In this document: positions 39,856-54,800 of the stretch, piece after piece
Layout of the letters: each line of letters starts with the position of its first letter
Position numbering within the stretch: the stretch's first letter is position 1
Assembly (NCBI RefSeq): GCF_026151205.1
Contig: NC_087078.1
Coordinates: forward strand, 15,703,118-15,767,117
DNA: 64,000 bases
Source: Bolinopsis microptera
Lineage: Eukaryota; Ctenophora; Tentaculata; Lobata; Bolinopsidae
Direction of reading: 5' to 3'
Notes under the pieces: generated by a model
Database searches by the model: none
Told to the model about the DNA's origin: nothing
What the model saw: only the letters and a program-made list of their open reading frames with translations
Translations under genes and position numbers: made by a program

Positions 39856-42800
39856 GTTAGATTTACAGAATACCTACAAAATAATTTATTAAAATAATTA
39901 ATAAGTAAAAGTAATAAGAAATAATTTCTGGGGAAACTTTTATGAAAACCCTTACAATGATATAACAGGATTTTGTACGTTTTCTACATATTTAACGTAT
40001 GATATTTTATCTTTGTCCATTTTAATTAATGCCCACTGTCTAATACTATCTGATATTAATTAATGCTGTCTGATTTTATAGTCTATTTATTATTATTATA
40101 TTTAAAGTTATATATTATTATTTATTTATAGTCTATTTATTGAGAATATTATTTCAGAGGTATTAATGAGAAGTGTGGCGGTGCCTACGGTAAATACGGA
40201 GTATGTCAGCGTGGATTAGAGTGTGTTGAGGAAGCTGAGGAGATTGCTTTTGTTGGCATCTGCAAAGGTATTTACTAATCACTATCCAACATACAGCATT
40301 ATTATATCCCACCTCCTACTCTACCAGATTTATTTTGATTGTTCAAACTTACTTTTATCAGAGATAATTTTGGGTAAACCTTGATGCCACTTTTAATGAT
40401 AAAATAATGATTATTGATGAAATAGTTCAGATACGTGTAATAACCTAATCAAGTTATCCGCCATATCCGCCATATCAATAATTTACATTCCATTCCTTGA
40501 TGTAACCTTAAGTGAAAAAAAAACAATTATTGATAAAATAGTACAGATTCCAATACGAGATTTGTCTAGTTAAGTCATCAATATTGTAACAACCTAATCA
40601 AGTTATAGTAACGCCAGACTTATTAATTTACATTCCATGGTTAACTGGCAAAAATGTACTAGTTACTTAGTTAGTTAGATGTACACGTAAAGGCACAGTT
40701 TACTGCAACATTTAATTGGATAACAGGTTTGGACCATGTCGAGGTATAGAGGCGTTTTTAATTGCATTCCACACATTTGGAGCTGTCCGGTAATCCATTG
40801 TACGGCATTATGTTGGACTGCTGTAATAGGGCAATTCATAAAATTTATGGTAATAAATTTAAGTTTATTCATTTATATATTCTTCACAAACGGCCGCAAA
40901 ATCATTAATTATTTTCACAGATAAATTACTGTTTACTCTGACGTATAGTACCCTGACGTATGGGATTGCATTTTTTTCCAATTCATCCATCCGAGTCTGA
41001 CAAGAAAACACCAAATTAGGTATTTCAAACCATTACACTGCAATGCAGAATATGTTTCGCTCGTAAGTTCACTTCCGTTTGGAATTAACACTAATTACTG
41101 CGTAATCAAGAATTGTGGCTGAGGGTTATTGAGTGTTAACTTGTTGGCTTGTAGACCAGTAGAGCTTAGAAAAAAAGTGATTAATTCGGGGAATTTTACT
41201 CAAAAATGTTGAAGGATACTCACATATTTCTGACGCAGCCCTAGAATATTTCAAATACTAGAGCTTCTTTTGGAACAGACGTATCAGTAATTTCCAGTTA
41301 ATCATTTCATATAATACAACGATAGAATATTGACTAACACTTTAGAATATTTAAGAAAAATAGTTTCGGGCAGCTACGCACCAGTGTTACAGTGCCGTAA
41401 AAGTATATTTCAAAACACAACTTGTCATTTACAGAAATTTGCGCAATTTGAAAGGTATCCTGGATGTTTCAACACCATTATATTTACCTATTAAAGTATA
41501 GTAAATACTGTATCAATCTCGAGGCATACTAATGATGGTATCATGGAACTTTGTGTTCCATCAACGTGACAATCTGAACTCAGCCTGCCGTGACACTTGT
41601 AAGGTAAATTCTGGAATTTAATCTTATCTCTACCTAAAATCTGCAGAGCGAATAAGGCTCTCAAAGGCTTCAATGCTGCAAACGCAGAGTGTGGCACCGT
41701 CACAACGCAGAGTGTGGCACCGTCACAACGCAGAGTGTGGCACCGTCACAACGACAGTTTCTGGGATTCTTGCGTTTTAAAGATAGTCTGATAGTCAGGC
41801 ATGTGAAGATTTACTTCGCTCTGAACAGGAGGGGTAATCCTGTACATTCTTAAAATATGATAGTAGAAGATTGACAGTCGGGCACACTCTAGACTAAAAA
41901 GGTTTAACAAGCTTGCTATCTCGGTATTCCGGGGTGAAGGAAACAGGAAACATTCCACACAATGTGACAGTGTGACAGTATGCGCTACAGTGTGTGTTAC
42001 ACACGATATAGTCTGGTATGTAACATGTATATTGTATATGATGTGGTGGACTGCTCGTTTTCTCTGTGAAGTACCCATGCTAAGTATGATATATTTTTTT
42101 TATTTGAAAATTCAATTAATTATTATATATAAATCAAGCGTTCCATTTCAGCCATGCAAAATTACAATGACATATGTTGATAAACTAATTGATAAATGGA
42201 ACTGCAATATAAGTTGCTTAATGTTTGGCCGGATGACAACTAACTGAAAGAGAAAAATAAACTTGATTACATAATAATTAATTCGGCTGAACCAACACAT
42301 AGCAAGAGCCACATTAACGTTGGGGCCGTCTATGACAGAACACAATCGGCTGATTGGAGACCCCCACTGTAGTTCTACTTCAGAGACATGAATTTAATCA
42401 AACTTTCTATGATCTATCCCATACCGTATCTATCAGATGATGCCACTCACTTTCTAACTAGCAGTCAACATGCTTACCTGGAATAAAATTCGAGGAATTT
42501 AAATGCAGATTTAAAATTTGTCAAAGTTTGCAGTTGCAGAGTTAAATTACTCGCTACAAACTGTGAGATATCAGAGATATACTGATATAGAATGAATGGA
42601 CAATTGTTGTGACTAGTATAATTGTACTGCCATGCATTGACAATTGTGAAATTTGAGTAATAATACTTTCCACAGAAAACTAGGAATAGCATTAGTGGAG
42701 ACTGTAACTCTTGGATTATTACACGTGCTCATATGGCACGACTAGAAAAATGCCAATTTCCTGAATATTTCTGCGACTTTATCAGTCTCACGCCCTAAAA

Positions 42801-45800
42801 TGTTATCTTTATGTCCTCATCCCGGATTAAGATTTGCAAGTTAGGGTTTTATTACAGTCGAGATCGCACCTGATAAGTCTTTTTCGCACTCTATTAGAAG
42901 AATTGCCTGACGGCATTTAGATTAGTAGATTAGAGTAACGGATAATCTGGAAAATTACCTGCTCCTTTTTGGTATAACTCAGTCTTGTGCTCAAAGAACG
43001 ACATACTCATTATTCTTGTCGAAATTTAAGTAGGTCACAATATTTAATTAGCACTTAAAATCTTGATAAGGTTGCCGGGGCTCGTCTTTAAAGTACTTAC
43101 TTTAAGTTTAGGTACTTGAGGAATAAGTCAATTAGGTTTTAAACATTCAAGTCTAACATTTTAAAAATACAAATTTAATGAGCCTCCACTTTAGATAAGG
43201 TATCTTTCAAAGATTTCCAATTCTGTTACTCTTGAAATTTTAAGAATTAATATCGTTAAACAATGAAAGATAACAACAGCCTTTACTTAAAATATAATGA
43301 CAAGAAAACAAAAATAAATTTCAGTTGCCAGAGACTGTTCCCGAGTGAGGTGCTCCATACCCTCCCAGCCTCACTGTCCCCAGGACTCGCTAGTCCAGCG
43401 TGGGGAGGTCCTGTCCGGAGAGTGTTGTCCCCAACCGGACGTGTGTGTGTGTAACGAGTGCCGAGAGCGTGCGCAGTGTGACGGTACTTTCTTCAGAGCG
43501 CAGATGGTTTTTAGAGGGACTCAAACCCCTGGTCACTGTTGTGATGTGCACGAGTGTGTGGGTGAGTTAGTACAGTGTGCACGTGCGTTTGCGCAGTGTG
43601 CACGTGCGTTTGCGCAGTGTGCACGTGCGTTTGTGTAGTGTGCACGTGCGTTTGTGTAGTGTGCACGTGCGTTTGTGTAGTGTGCACGTGCGTTTGCGCA
43701 GTGTGCACGTGCGCGAAAATGTGTGGGTACGTCTGCAAGTCCGTCCGTGCGTATACGTGTCTGTGTGTTCATGTGGGAGGGCTGAAGATATGTCAGAATA
43801 TGGTACCCACGTTAATATTTAATTAGTGCTGATACATAACACTGTCGGTGATATGAATGGTTCAAACGTTTTTACTCTTATAATTATGAAATTTGTACCT
43901 GTGCTGGAAAGCGGTGGGAACAAAGACCGATTTTATAAAATTATCCATAAATCAGACCGACTCATTAATTTCTGCGGTGTGCCCGTCTTAACTTGTCACA
44001 TTTCGGTTACCGGACAACTGAACCCAATTACTTTCAGGGAGCTTATTTTACGGTGTAATGGAGGTTTATTGATTGCGTTGTATGGGTAAAAAGAGGACAA
44101 AGGGGACAAATATTGGGTGGATAAGTTGTAATCTTGATAAAAAACAGTGCTGTAGTTGAGCCTGTGGGAGGGTGAGGGATTAGAAAGAACTTCTGGGGAT
44201 CATTTTAAGAAGATTTGAGGAATGCTGTCACGAGAGGCTAGACATTAAATTCCTTCGGTATAGAATTCCTCTACATTAATGATAATTTACTAAAAAATTA
44301 ACAGTCGGATGGTCACCAACAAATATGACAGTGGTCCTTGGTGATGTTTGTCATGAAATTCCCGGAAATTCCTAATTGCATTGTTTGGTTTAAATATGTT
44401 TCTTATCGGCTGAAATTTAATTTGTCGCTGAAAGCGAACGGAAAATTGTGAATATTTTGTATTTTACGTAGAATAGAATGAGGGACAGGGTGAAAGTAGC
44501 GTGCGTAGAGGGACCAAATAGTTTCGATATTTCAAACTGTTTCAAATAACCACACAAAAGTTTCATATTTAAAATTTCACTTTTAAACTTTGGTCTTTAA
44601 AACAAAAGCAAAACCTCAGATCAAAAAATATAATTATCTGTGAAAATCTAATTATAACAGACAACAATGAGCATTTTGATAAAAATCAAAATTGTTCTGA
44701 AATTTTAGCCGCTTTAAACGTGATAAGTTTTAACACGACTCTTTCCATCCCAGACAACACAGGTAACCCTGACTGTAGCAAGGTATCGTGCCCGGAGATA
44801 ACGTTTGAGTGCCCCTGGGACTCCCTTTACATACCCAGCCCCGACTCCAACTCCAGTAACAGGTAATTGAAGATATCAAGTAGAGCGTGTCACAATGCAG
44901 AAGTTTAATTATTCATTTTATATTTTATTATTCAGAAAGATATATTTTTGCGTAAATTTGTAATAAAGCTTGATACGAATATTTTTCAAAGAGTGACAAT
45001 GATCTCGAAAAAAAATCTTATTGAACTTTTAAACTGTTATGCCCCCATTTATTTAGAATTAATCGCAACAATCTCTGTTAATGTGGGGGAGTAAATGTGA
45101 GTAGGGGGATTTATTTTAAATTGTAGACAAATTATTACATTTTAAAATACGTATCAATAGTATTCGAGTCTCATCAAGGGTGGAGAAGGGTGGAGATGCC
45201 ACATGATGTTAATGCCGTTGCGACTAATCAGCTCCGCGCTTGATACTACCTGGTGTTACAACATACCCACTCATAAACACATCGGCCAAAATAGAACCAG
45301 TTATTGGTCAAAGTAGTGGTGAAAAATTATGTAATCGGGTTAATGAAATTTGGAGGCGATAAGAATAGCCATGTTTTACGGGGAGAGCGCTGACGATCGT
45401 GACGTCACAGTCCCAGTAACCAGACCACTTTTAGCTTCTTTTTAAATTAGTTCTATTTTTACCGCTACATGTCTAACACGTCCATCATTAGCAGTCGAGT
45501 TGTGTGTCCCCCACTCCTCGTAACTTACCTGGGGACCCCAGTGTTTTATACATGAAATATTGGAGTGACAGGGTGAGTGCCGCCCAGTATCCGGTTAAGT
45601 AACCGGCAGTTATTTTCAGTTGCTGCAAGATTCCAGGCCGGTGCGAGTGCGACCACACAAGGTGCAGCGATGTAGTGTGTCCGGCTAAGTACACCAAGAA
45701 ACTACAGTCCGCCGCGGAGAACATGCCTGGAAAGTGCTGTGACATCTTCGAGTGTGTGCCAGGTAAGCTGTGGGGAGGGGATGCACGTGTGCACTTTGAT

Positions 45801-48800
45801 TTGTACCATTTGCTCCATGTCTTTGAAATGTGGTGACAAAGTAGTTTGTAACATTCTGATAGTCTGTTAGTGTTAAATGAACACACTACCCACTGTATGA
45901 TTTCGGACCCTACAATTCTCGGCAGTATCGAGATAGCCCGACCACGGTCCGCGGACCACTGTCCGCGGACCACTGTCTGCGGACCACTGTCTTAAAGGCG
46001 ATATGTCTTAAAGGCGATATGTATCGTGATATGTATCGTGATATGTATCGTGATATGTATCGTGATATGTATCGTGATATGGATCGTGATATGTATCCTG
46101 ATATGTATCGTGATATGTATCGTGATATGTATCGTGATATGTATCGTGATATGGATCGTGATATGTATCCTGATATGTATCGTGATATGTATCGTGATAT
46201 GTATCGTGATTTGTATCGTGAATCGAGTTAGTGAGCTTGAAAACGAAAGTTACTATTAATAAACTCAAATTGAATTATTTTTGCATATATTATAATAATA
46301 TAATAAAGTAATAAGGTCTGATTACTGATACGGTTCAACGAAACTAATCTTATTTTCTATCGTGATATGTCCCTAAATATAATGATATTCATTCCAAATT
46401 TATCCAATCCTGCACGAAGTAAGGACTAAGTTAAATTTAATCTATAGAACTAATAAGACTTAGCTGGATTCCAAAGAATCTTACCTCTGAGCCACTAAGT
46501 TCCTTGCTTTTTTAATATTCTAGAATGATTTGCTTGAACAGAATATAATTATTATATTTCCAGCTCTGTATAAAGCTTTATTTTTTCACGTAAAAGATTC
46601 TAAATCAAGAAATACATTATGAATACATATATATTATATAACGCTTGATTGATTTTGGACACGAAGGGAAACACACAAATTTGGCTTGGAAACTTCGTTT
46701 ATTACATCGCTAGAGCCTACAAAAAAGAAATAAATTAGTCAGATAAAATCAATCATAATACTCAGTCAAAGAGATTCAAAAATTTATAAAAAGGTCATGA
46801 TTAGAGAATATCATGAAAGTCGATCAGAAATTGGAATACGATAAAATTGTTTCACTGATAGCGTGGTAGATAAAATTTATAAAGAAAAATGACGCAAAAT
46901 TGGCACAAAATTGTTAAAATTAATTAATTACAGATATTGGTAAAAACCACAAAAAAACTACCTTTTAATTTCCATCCTATTTAAACCCCAAACATTAGTT
47001 CTAAACTTTGCACAAAATCTAGCCTCTTCCCTATCTAATAGGGAAGGTTTAGTCTTTTTCACAATCCCGAATTTGAAACAGTCAAAACTGAAAGTGTCCT
47101 TGTGTACATCGTAACAATGCATTGATAAGGCTGAGTGCTCGTAGAGGGCACGGTCGTCAATGTTGAACTTGTTCCGGTGCCCATTGAGCCTAATGTGGAA
47201 TGGAGTCAACGTCTGCCCAAAGTAAGTGTCCTCAGATCCCTCAATAGCCCTACACTGCTGGCATTGTGCAACGTAAATAATGTGCTTATCTTTGCACGTG
47301 AGGGATTCGTCTAGATTAAGCTCCATGCCGTTGACCATGATCTTAGAGTCAAGATCGAACAATACCGGGCAAGTCTTGCATCCAGGGGCTGAGCACTTCT
47401 GTGATGTTTTTTGGGGACATTCAGCCTTATTTCCAAGTTGTCGATTCTTCACTACCCTGTTTCCGATTGAAGGATGTTTTCGTGTGGCAAATATCACACG
47501 TATATCTCCACATATCCTCCTGATGTCCGGTCCAAGTTCGTGAATCAACTTCTTCAGCTGAATGTTGTCCGAAGAGTGTTGTACTGAAAAGACTAAGTTA
47601 TCAGCGTTCTCACTCTCCTTAGACCTGTTGGCTCCGTGGGTGTTCTCCAGTACTCTGACAACTGCTCTCGGCTCGATCTCCTCTAACTTAACGCTGTTAT
47701 GTCCGCTTTTAGATAAATCTGCTTTCAGCTCCATTAAGTCTTCTACACAGGTTGAGTCTTGCGAGTTCCTTTCTATGATTCGTATCATCTGGGAAAACGC
47801 CACAGATTCGAATACATGGTGAGGATGAAAGCTATCCGTTCGCAAGTAATTCCTAGCATCTGTCTCCTTTCTGTAGAGTCTATATTGGATCTGGTTGTAA
47901 GTATCCAAGGTTAGAGTGATGTCAAGGAAATTAACAGTTTTACCGATTTGTTGGTCAGCAAATCTGATTCCAAATGGTTCTGCCAGTTTGTTCAGTTGCT
48001 CCACGAATAGATTGAACTGTCGGACTGTTCCTAACCACACCCCAAGTACATCATCAATAAATCTCCTCCAGAGGTCTACCAAACTCCAGTTTTTCATCTT
48101 TCCTTTGATCTGTTTAAACAATAGCCAATGCATCGTCACATCTGCCACTTGTCTTGAGATACAATTTCCCGTCGGGATACCCTCCTTGTTAATGTATCCC
48201 TCTCCCTGATAAGTGACAAAGGACTCCCGGAAAATCAGGTCAGTGAACTCATGCAAAGCCGCTTTTAGCTCTTGTGAGAAGTTGGTATCACTATTGAGGG
48301 CATCCTCAAGAGCAGTAAGCGCTAGTTCAGGCCTGATGCTAGGATATAATGCTGCCACGTCTAGAGTAAAGAGCTGCAAGTTTCTAGAAGCGCCCTTTAG
48401 CGTCTCCTTGTTGTAGCTGTTGATCTGAGAAATAATGTCTGGGGTATCCAAGATGAACTCCTCCTCACAGTATTTTCTGCTGATCTGAGTGACGTACGGG
48501 CTCACAAACTTCTCTAAACGATAAAGGGGCCCTCCTTTAGTTGCGTGAACTAATCTGACAGGTGGTATAGTCTTTGCCTCGATTTGTTCTTGAGATAGTT
48601 TGTGAACCTTGTATAAAGGGTACGCATATGGTATTTCAGGGCGGATTTCAGGTGCGTGGACCATGTTCCCCTTGTCATTTATACCTGTGATTCGCTTCTT
48701 TACCTCCTCAGAGATGATGTTCAGATGATGATGTTTGAGGACTGCTTCCTTCACTTTCAATTGAGTCTGCTCCATTTTCACTCCTACACTTATCTCCAAT

Positions 48801-51800
48801 TTTGTAAATTTTGTCTCCTTCTCCAGTTCAGATTTAACTGTATCCATCACGGTCCTATAGTCCAAAAGCAGCGTAGCTCCACCTTTGTCCGCACTCGTGA
48901 CGAATATACTTTGATCCTCTATTGATTTCAAGACCCAGCCCTTTCCTCTCTGTTCGGCATCAGTAAGGTTTGAATGTGGTTCGTCAGGATTTGGGTTTGT
49001 GACGAATCCCGTCAATCTTGTTTTGATTTCATCGAACAGGGGATGACTGTAGTCTTGCGGATGCCTTCTAGACCGTAGTCGCAAATCCTTGTGGATATCT
49101 TCAGTATCACCGGCTGTATCTGTTTGGGTTTGGTGGAAGTATGCTTTCCATTCCATCTTTCGCAGGAACTCTTTAACGTCAAAGAGTAAATCTTCTTTTG
49201 CTACTGGTCTACTCTCAACAAAGTTGAGACCTTTTGCTAAATACATGTACGCGATGTCCGGTACTTCTTGTGAAGAAAGGTTTATAACCAATTTACCCTT
49301 GATGTTCCGTTCCACATGGTTTTTCATCCACTCAACCTTTTTGGCGGCTTTTGATGCACGATATTTCTTTCTTTCCGCTCCTCTTTGGTCAGCATTCCGT
49401 TTCCGTTTGCTGATCCTGTTAGTGTTGGGTTGAGGATGAGAGTTTTGGCGCTCTTGTTTTGCCTTATCAAGATGGAATTTGACTTTCTTGTCCGCATATA
49501 ACGCATTATTTCACCGGATTAGTACATCCATATTTAATATAAGTACAAGTATTAGTATATGATCGACGACGAAGTTTTCTTATTTCCATGTGGTCTTTAC
49601 TACATTTCCAATTATTTGTAATCTCACTTATTTATTAAAGAATAAGTTAACACCATATTAATTAGTGAATACAGGTCTTTGACCATTAGTAGTCACTAGT
49701 CATTGGTTTAAGTAATCACGCCGGCGAACTCTGCACTGGTTGTTGGTATTCAATGTAAGCTTACTGAATTTTTTATTACAAAAATTAATTTATAGCAAGC
49801 TTAGAATTCTTTACTGTATTGTAACAAAGTAATATTAATAATTACTTTAACTTACTATAAATAGTAAGGAATTGCCCGACGTAATCTTACTATATATAAA
49901 GTGAGACGATATATATATATATTTATTTATATATCCGTACCATTTTACTGATACCACGGCATCAACTTTAACACGACTTTCCGCAAAATCCGTAAAAGAT
50001 ATACAGCTAAAACTTTTTTGACTGGTGCAAATGCTTTAATGGCCTTCAAATCAGCATGAAGAAATAAAAAATTGGCTAAGGAATAAGAATTTTAGTGCCC
50101 AAAATTTGGACCCCCAAGTGGTGTAAAAACGCGAATTAAATAGGTAATAATTATTTTAGTCTCTTGAGTATTGACACCACTTTAGAGTTAAACGGGTTCC
50201 TGTTAGTACTATTAGAGTGCGAGACAATTCAAGACTTGCAAAAAATGTTTGTTTAGACTTAATAAATAATATTAACTATAACCCACGCACCGTCCCCAGA
50301 CGAAGGGCCCTCAGATGTATGTGTAGACCCTCAAACCGGTCTCAAATACGACAGTGGTGAGTTCTGGCAGCGCGACCCGTGCACTCCCTGCACATGCTTT
50401 AGTGGCGCGCCACAGTGCTATAACAACCCCTGCCCACGTGCGACCTGCGCTAATCCTGTCAAGATGGAGAATGAGTGCTGCCCCAGATGCCCTGGTATGT
50501 TTTACTGTATTTACTATTTACTGTAATTAAATTTATAATTATCTATAAGATTTATGTAAAATTCTATTGGGGCCCATCGCGGGTTTACAACTCAACAGTA
50601 AACATAACTTCTGTGGTTGCTCTCCACTCACTTTTCAAGCTGATCATTAATCACAACTCTGTGATAATTCATAAACGTGTTACCAGCTGAATTGTAATTT
50701 GTCGATATTAATCAAAGATATTTGTCGGCCCCGAGCTTCAGTTTAGCGTGACTGGTAAAACTAAAGATGTAAAGTTGTGCGTGATTTATTACAAAAGTTC
50801 TGATCGAATCGTTGACAAGCACTTTTAATCTTACCGCTCCAATAAGCTTTTCGACAGTTACAAAAGTCGTAAATGTCAGAAGTAATTTTAGGACCATGTT
50901 TTAAAATCAGTAGCGCAATGATTAACGATTCTTTTCTTTTCAAGTTTTTAAAACTTCTAAATTTACGATGCTTAATTTTTTGCAATCGATATATCGTTAT
51001 ATATATATTGTTTGAAAAATATATTGATTAATAAAAACATGGGTATCATGGATTACCAAAGTAATCTAATTTATTTTCGAACGATTGGACTGGAACGAAA
51101 CTCTGTGTTCAAGACAACATCCAGTAATATGAAATATATATCTAATCGAATCAAATAGGGCCTACAAGACCGCAGACCTAATCACTGTCCCGAATTAGAG
51201 TTATTATCAGGTGGGAATGTTCCACCCTGCTCCTAACGACAGGTCGGATACAAATATTCGCGTTTAAACCTGAGATCCTGAGAATATGAGCTAAATTCAA
51301 AATTATATTTCAACCACAAAGAAGAGGTCTGGTTACAGTGGATACATTGTTGCAGCGTTTGTTTTAGGATTTATAGAAAATAACCAACATATCAACCCTC
51401 CTGCTGGTATACTCACATCTGACAAACACTAAATAGCTCAGTGATGTTTTTAACTACTGAGACAAATTTCATTATCACTATATCATTTAGTAATTACCAT
51501 TCAATTATGATTGTTATTCTGTTAAAACCTTTGGACCCACGTACTCAAGTTTATTTTCTATTCCATGGAATTCTGTAAATGAGATCGAATGAGCATCGGA
51601 CGATAACAGTCCACAAATAAATCCTGGCAGTTATCACTAATGATAAATCCAATCCAAATTATAGACGTGAAAATTGATCAATTAACAGATCCAGTGTTAA
51701 TGAATTGTGTAGCAAACCCCACCCTTTTCTCACTCCTCCTCCGAGGAATGTACAATTTACTGCTAACACCATTTATTTTTTAAAAGTACTAAAACACCAA

Positions 51801-54800
51801 TTATCAGGGTCTACCTGAAAATAAAAATGTCGTATCAGACAGTGTATTCATTCTTGAGCTGTCTAGATTTAACTATTTAAGATAGAGTCCAGTTTATGAG
51901 CGTACTTATCATCCCGTCCTTGATGAGTTCATCAGAATTCTGGTTAGTGGTCTGATATAACCTCAGTCAAATGATAAGACCAATAATCACCTCCCTCTAA
52001 TTCTAAAATCGAATTAAGTGGTGCTATCTACTGTATAATACGGCAAATTTGAAGGTACACGGTATATCAGTTATAGGGTTTGAAAGTAGCCTGGTAGCCG
52101 GATTTGATACGTCAATAATCACCTAGATGGTGCTTAAAGACTTAATTCTACATTAATTGTATGGTTTAAAATTACAGTAGCCCTGAAGATATGTTTAGTT
52201 CGGGGGCATTACTGTGGTAGTCTCCGAACATTCCAGTCTATTACCATTCACTCAAATTGTCATATCTGTAGCTGGACAAACACAGCACGCAGCTACAAAA
52301 ATCTAAAATAAAGCTATAAAAATTCAAAATAAAGTCAGTAAAAAAGTCACGTCCCAGTAAGAAGAATGTTCTGGTAAGAATGTCTCGCATACCAAATAAA
52401 CCTGACAGTTTTAACTTAGTGATCTAATCGACAGATAAACTGTAGCTCCTGCAGCATGAGATCATTACTGTAAAACCCTCTACCTAAAGAGACTTCACGG
52501 GTTTCGCGTGCTCTGGCGGTCAGTGGTCAGCCCAAGTTGTTATGAATCTCTACATCTACTTTTGATAGTAGCTGCCATAAATAATTCCCCCTTGTAAGGT
52601 CCAACAGACCAGCCTTCCCACGTACGTTTAACTCTTCTAGGAAGTCCACAAGTGCGCGGCTGGTAATGAGGTTGTTGTATTGAACAGCTGGTCTCCCCTC
52701 ATTTTCCACCAAGGTTTCCCTCTCCTGTGTCGACAGCTTTCTTGCTGTTATTGTTGGGGTATTATCAAGCATTATTATCACCATTAATTTCCAATCAGAA
52801 CACATTTTCTGGTGGTATTCTCATCTTTGCCATATGAAAAACGTTCACAGTGCTAATGACTACGCCTACAAAATAAAAAATATTATGATATGACTCATAG
52901 TAAATAAACTTTGAGATGATAATTCTGGACTTTTAGATGATAGTTCTGATAACTTTGTTTTATCAACTTATTGTTCTGACAAAGTTATCAGAACTATCAT
53001 CTAAAAGTTATAAATAACTTTTTTAAATAAAAATATTGTGATATGACTCATAGTAAATGAATTTTAAAATAATAATTCTGGACTTTTATATGATAGTTCT
53101 GATAACTTTGTTTTATTAACTTATAAGTTAATAATTGTTGTGCCAATTTAAGGGGGCCGGGGGGGTCTTCATCAAAATTCTCTCGAAATTGATTTTATAG
53201 TTGTTTCTGATAGAGGGGAGTGAAAAACCTCGGTCAAAGGTCAGAGGTTTTTTCAGGGTGATTGCTCAAAAAATGTAGGAGAAGATAGATTTTTAGACTC
53301 GATTTTCAGGGCGCGCAATTGAAAACCGCTCGCGCACTACAATTACACATAAGCGCTGACCTTTGACCGGCGATAATTTCGGCTAGGAACAATATTTTTC
53401 CATCGGACCAAAAGCAGCTGATAGATATCGCTCCACTCTATCAGAAACAACTAAAAAATCAATTTCGAGAGAATTAATTTTGTTGAAGACCCCCGGGCCC
53501 CTTAACTTATAAGTTAATAAAACAAAGTTATCAGAACTATCATCTAAAAGTTATAAATAACTTTTTAAAAATAAAAATATTGTGATATGACTCAGTAAAT
53601 AAATTTTAAGATATAATAATTCTGGACTTTTATATGATAGTTCTGATAACTTTGTTTTATTAACTTATAACTTGTGAAACGTTTTTAAAGATAATTAAAA
53701 TTTCCCGCAGCTAGCAACCAATATGGTTTCAGGCCTGTTATTATGGGGCCTGTCCAGTGTAGGGCTCTTCAAGCATTACTCTTAGATTTCAGCTGATAGT
53801 TTAAATAACTTTGTTTTATAGCATAATGCTGACAATTAAAACTCCCCTCCCAGATGAAGAACAGTGCGGTGCATTCAAATGTGATCTGGACTGCAGTGCC
53901 GGGTACACTCTCGACTCAAGGGCATGTCCTCTGTGTCACTGTCAGAACGATTCAACCTGCCCTAAACTCAACTGTGAAAAAGACTGCCTCTTTGGATTCA
54001 AGGTCAGTTTGTGAGTTTTAGGACATGTACAGTTTAAATATGTTATCGCTCGATGTGATACGTGGGTAACAACCCACATACCACAACTTGGAATAGCAAT
54101 GCAATGGCCGGTAATCGAATTGACCCACTTTTAATTGTAAGACCAAAGGATAATCAGCGAAATTAATCTTTTCCTTGAACTCTAAATACAGTCCAGTCCA
54201 GTGCTACCCATTTATTTATGTTCACTGAACGGCAGTGAACTCCTGACTTTATAATCTTACTTTCTGTGGAAGGCCCTCGTTAAATGAAAATCGCTGACAA
54301 ACTTGATGAAGGGTGGGGATATCACTTTGAACAAAATATGATATCGAGAGGAAATAGTGTTGGAAACGATATAACTAGAATTTGCAAGTTTTCCATAGAC
54401 TAGGTGCTGAGTGCTGAAAGATATAATCAACATTTCATACCACGATATAATATCCTGATGGAATACTTAACACTGTAATATCCTTTGGTAGGAGCGGTTA
54501 TAAAACATAAACGTCAGGGTGTGAGGGTGTGTTCGCCAGGCTCTCTCTCTCTTAGAAAATAGATACTGTCACATGTGCAGCAATCAGAGAGGTGTTAAGA
54601 AAGTTAACTTTGAGTAGCTTCTGGGTAAACTTAGAAGTTAGTTAACATTTAAAAACGACAAGATGTCTCAGATGTTTTGACTCCAGACTAACTAGGTGGC
54701 TAGTTGGTTAACGCCTGATTTCGGATAAGTATTTGGAGGGGGTCCCGGGGTCTGGCCATCGTCCCGACCAGATCTTGTTGTGATTCTCATGCATTTTTGG

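Noticed and set aside
43511-43826. Several Cys/Val/His-rich ORFs on both strands
   Set aside because: Translation of the 21-bp minisatellite; only the upstream CRIM1 exon 3 is real.
45488-45973. 161-codon minus-strand ORF
   Set aside because: Antisense shadow of CRIM1 exon 5, which has the cysteine pattern and splice sites on the plus strand.
46008-46268. Overlapping ORFs with YHDT/YRDM repeats
   Set aside because: Translation of a 12-bp tandem repeat in different frames.
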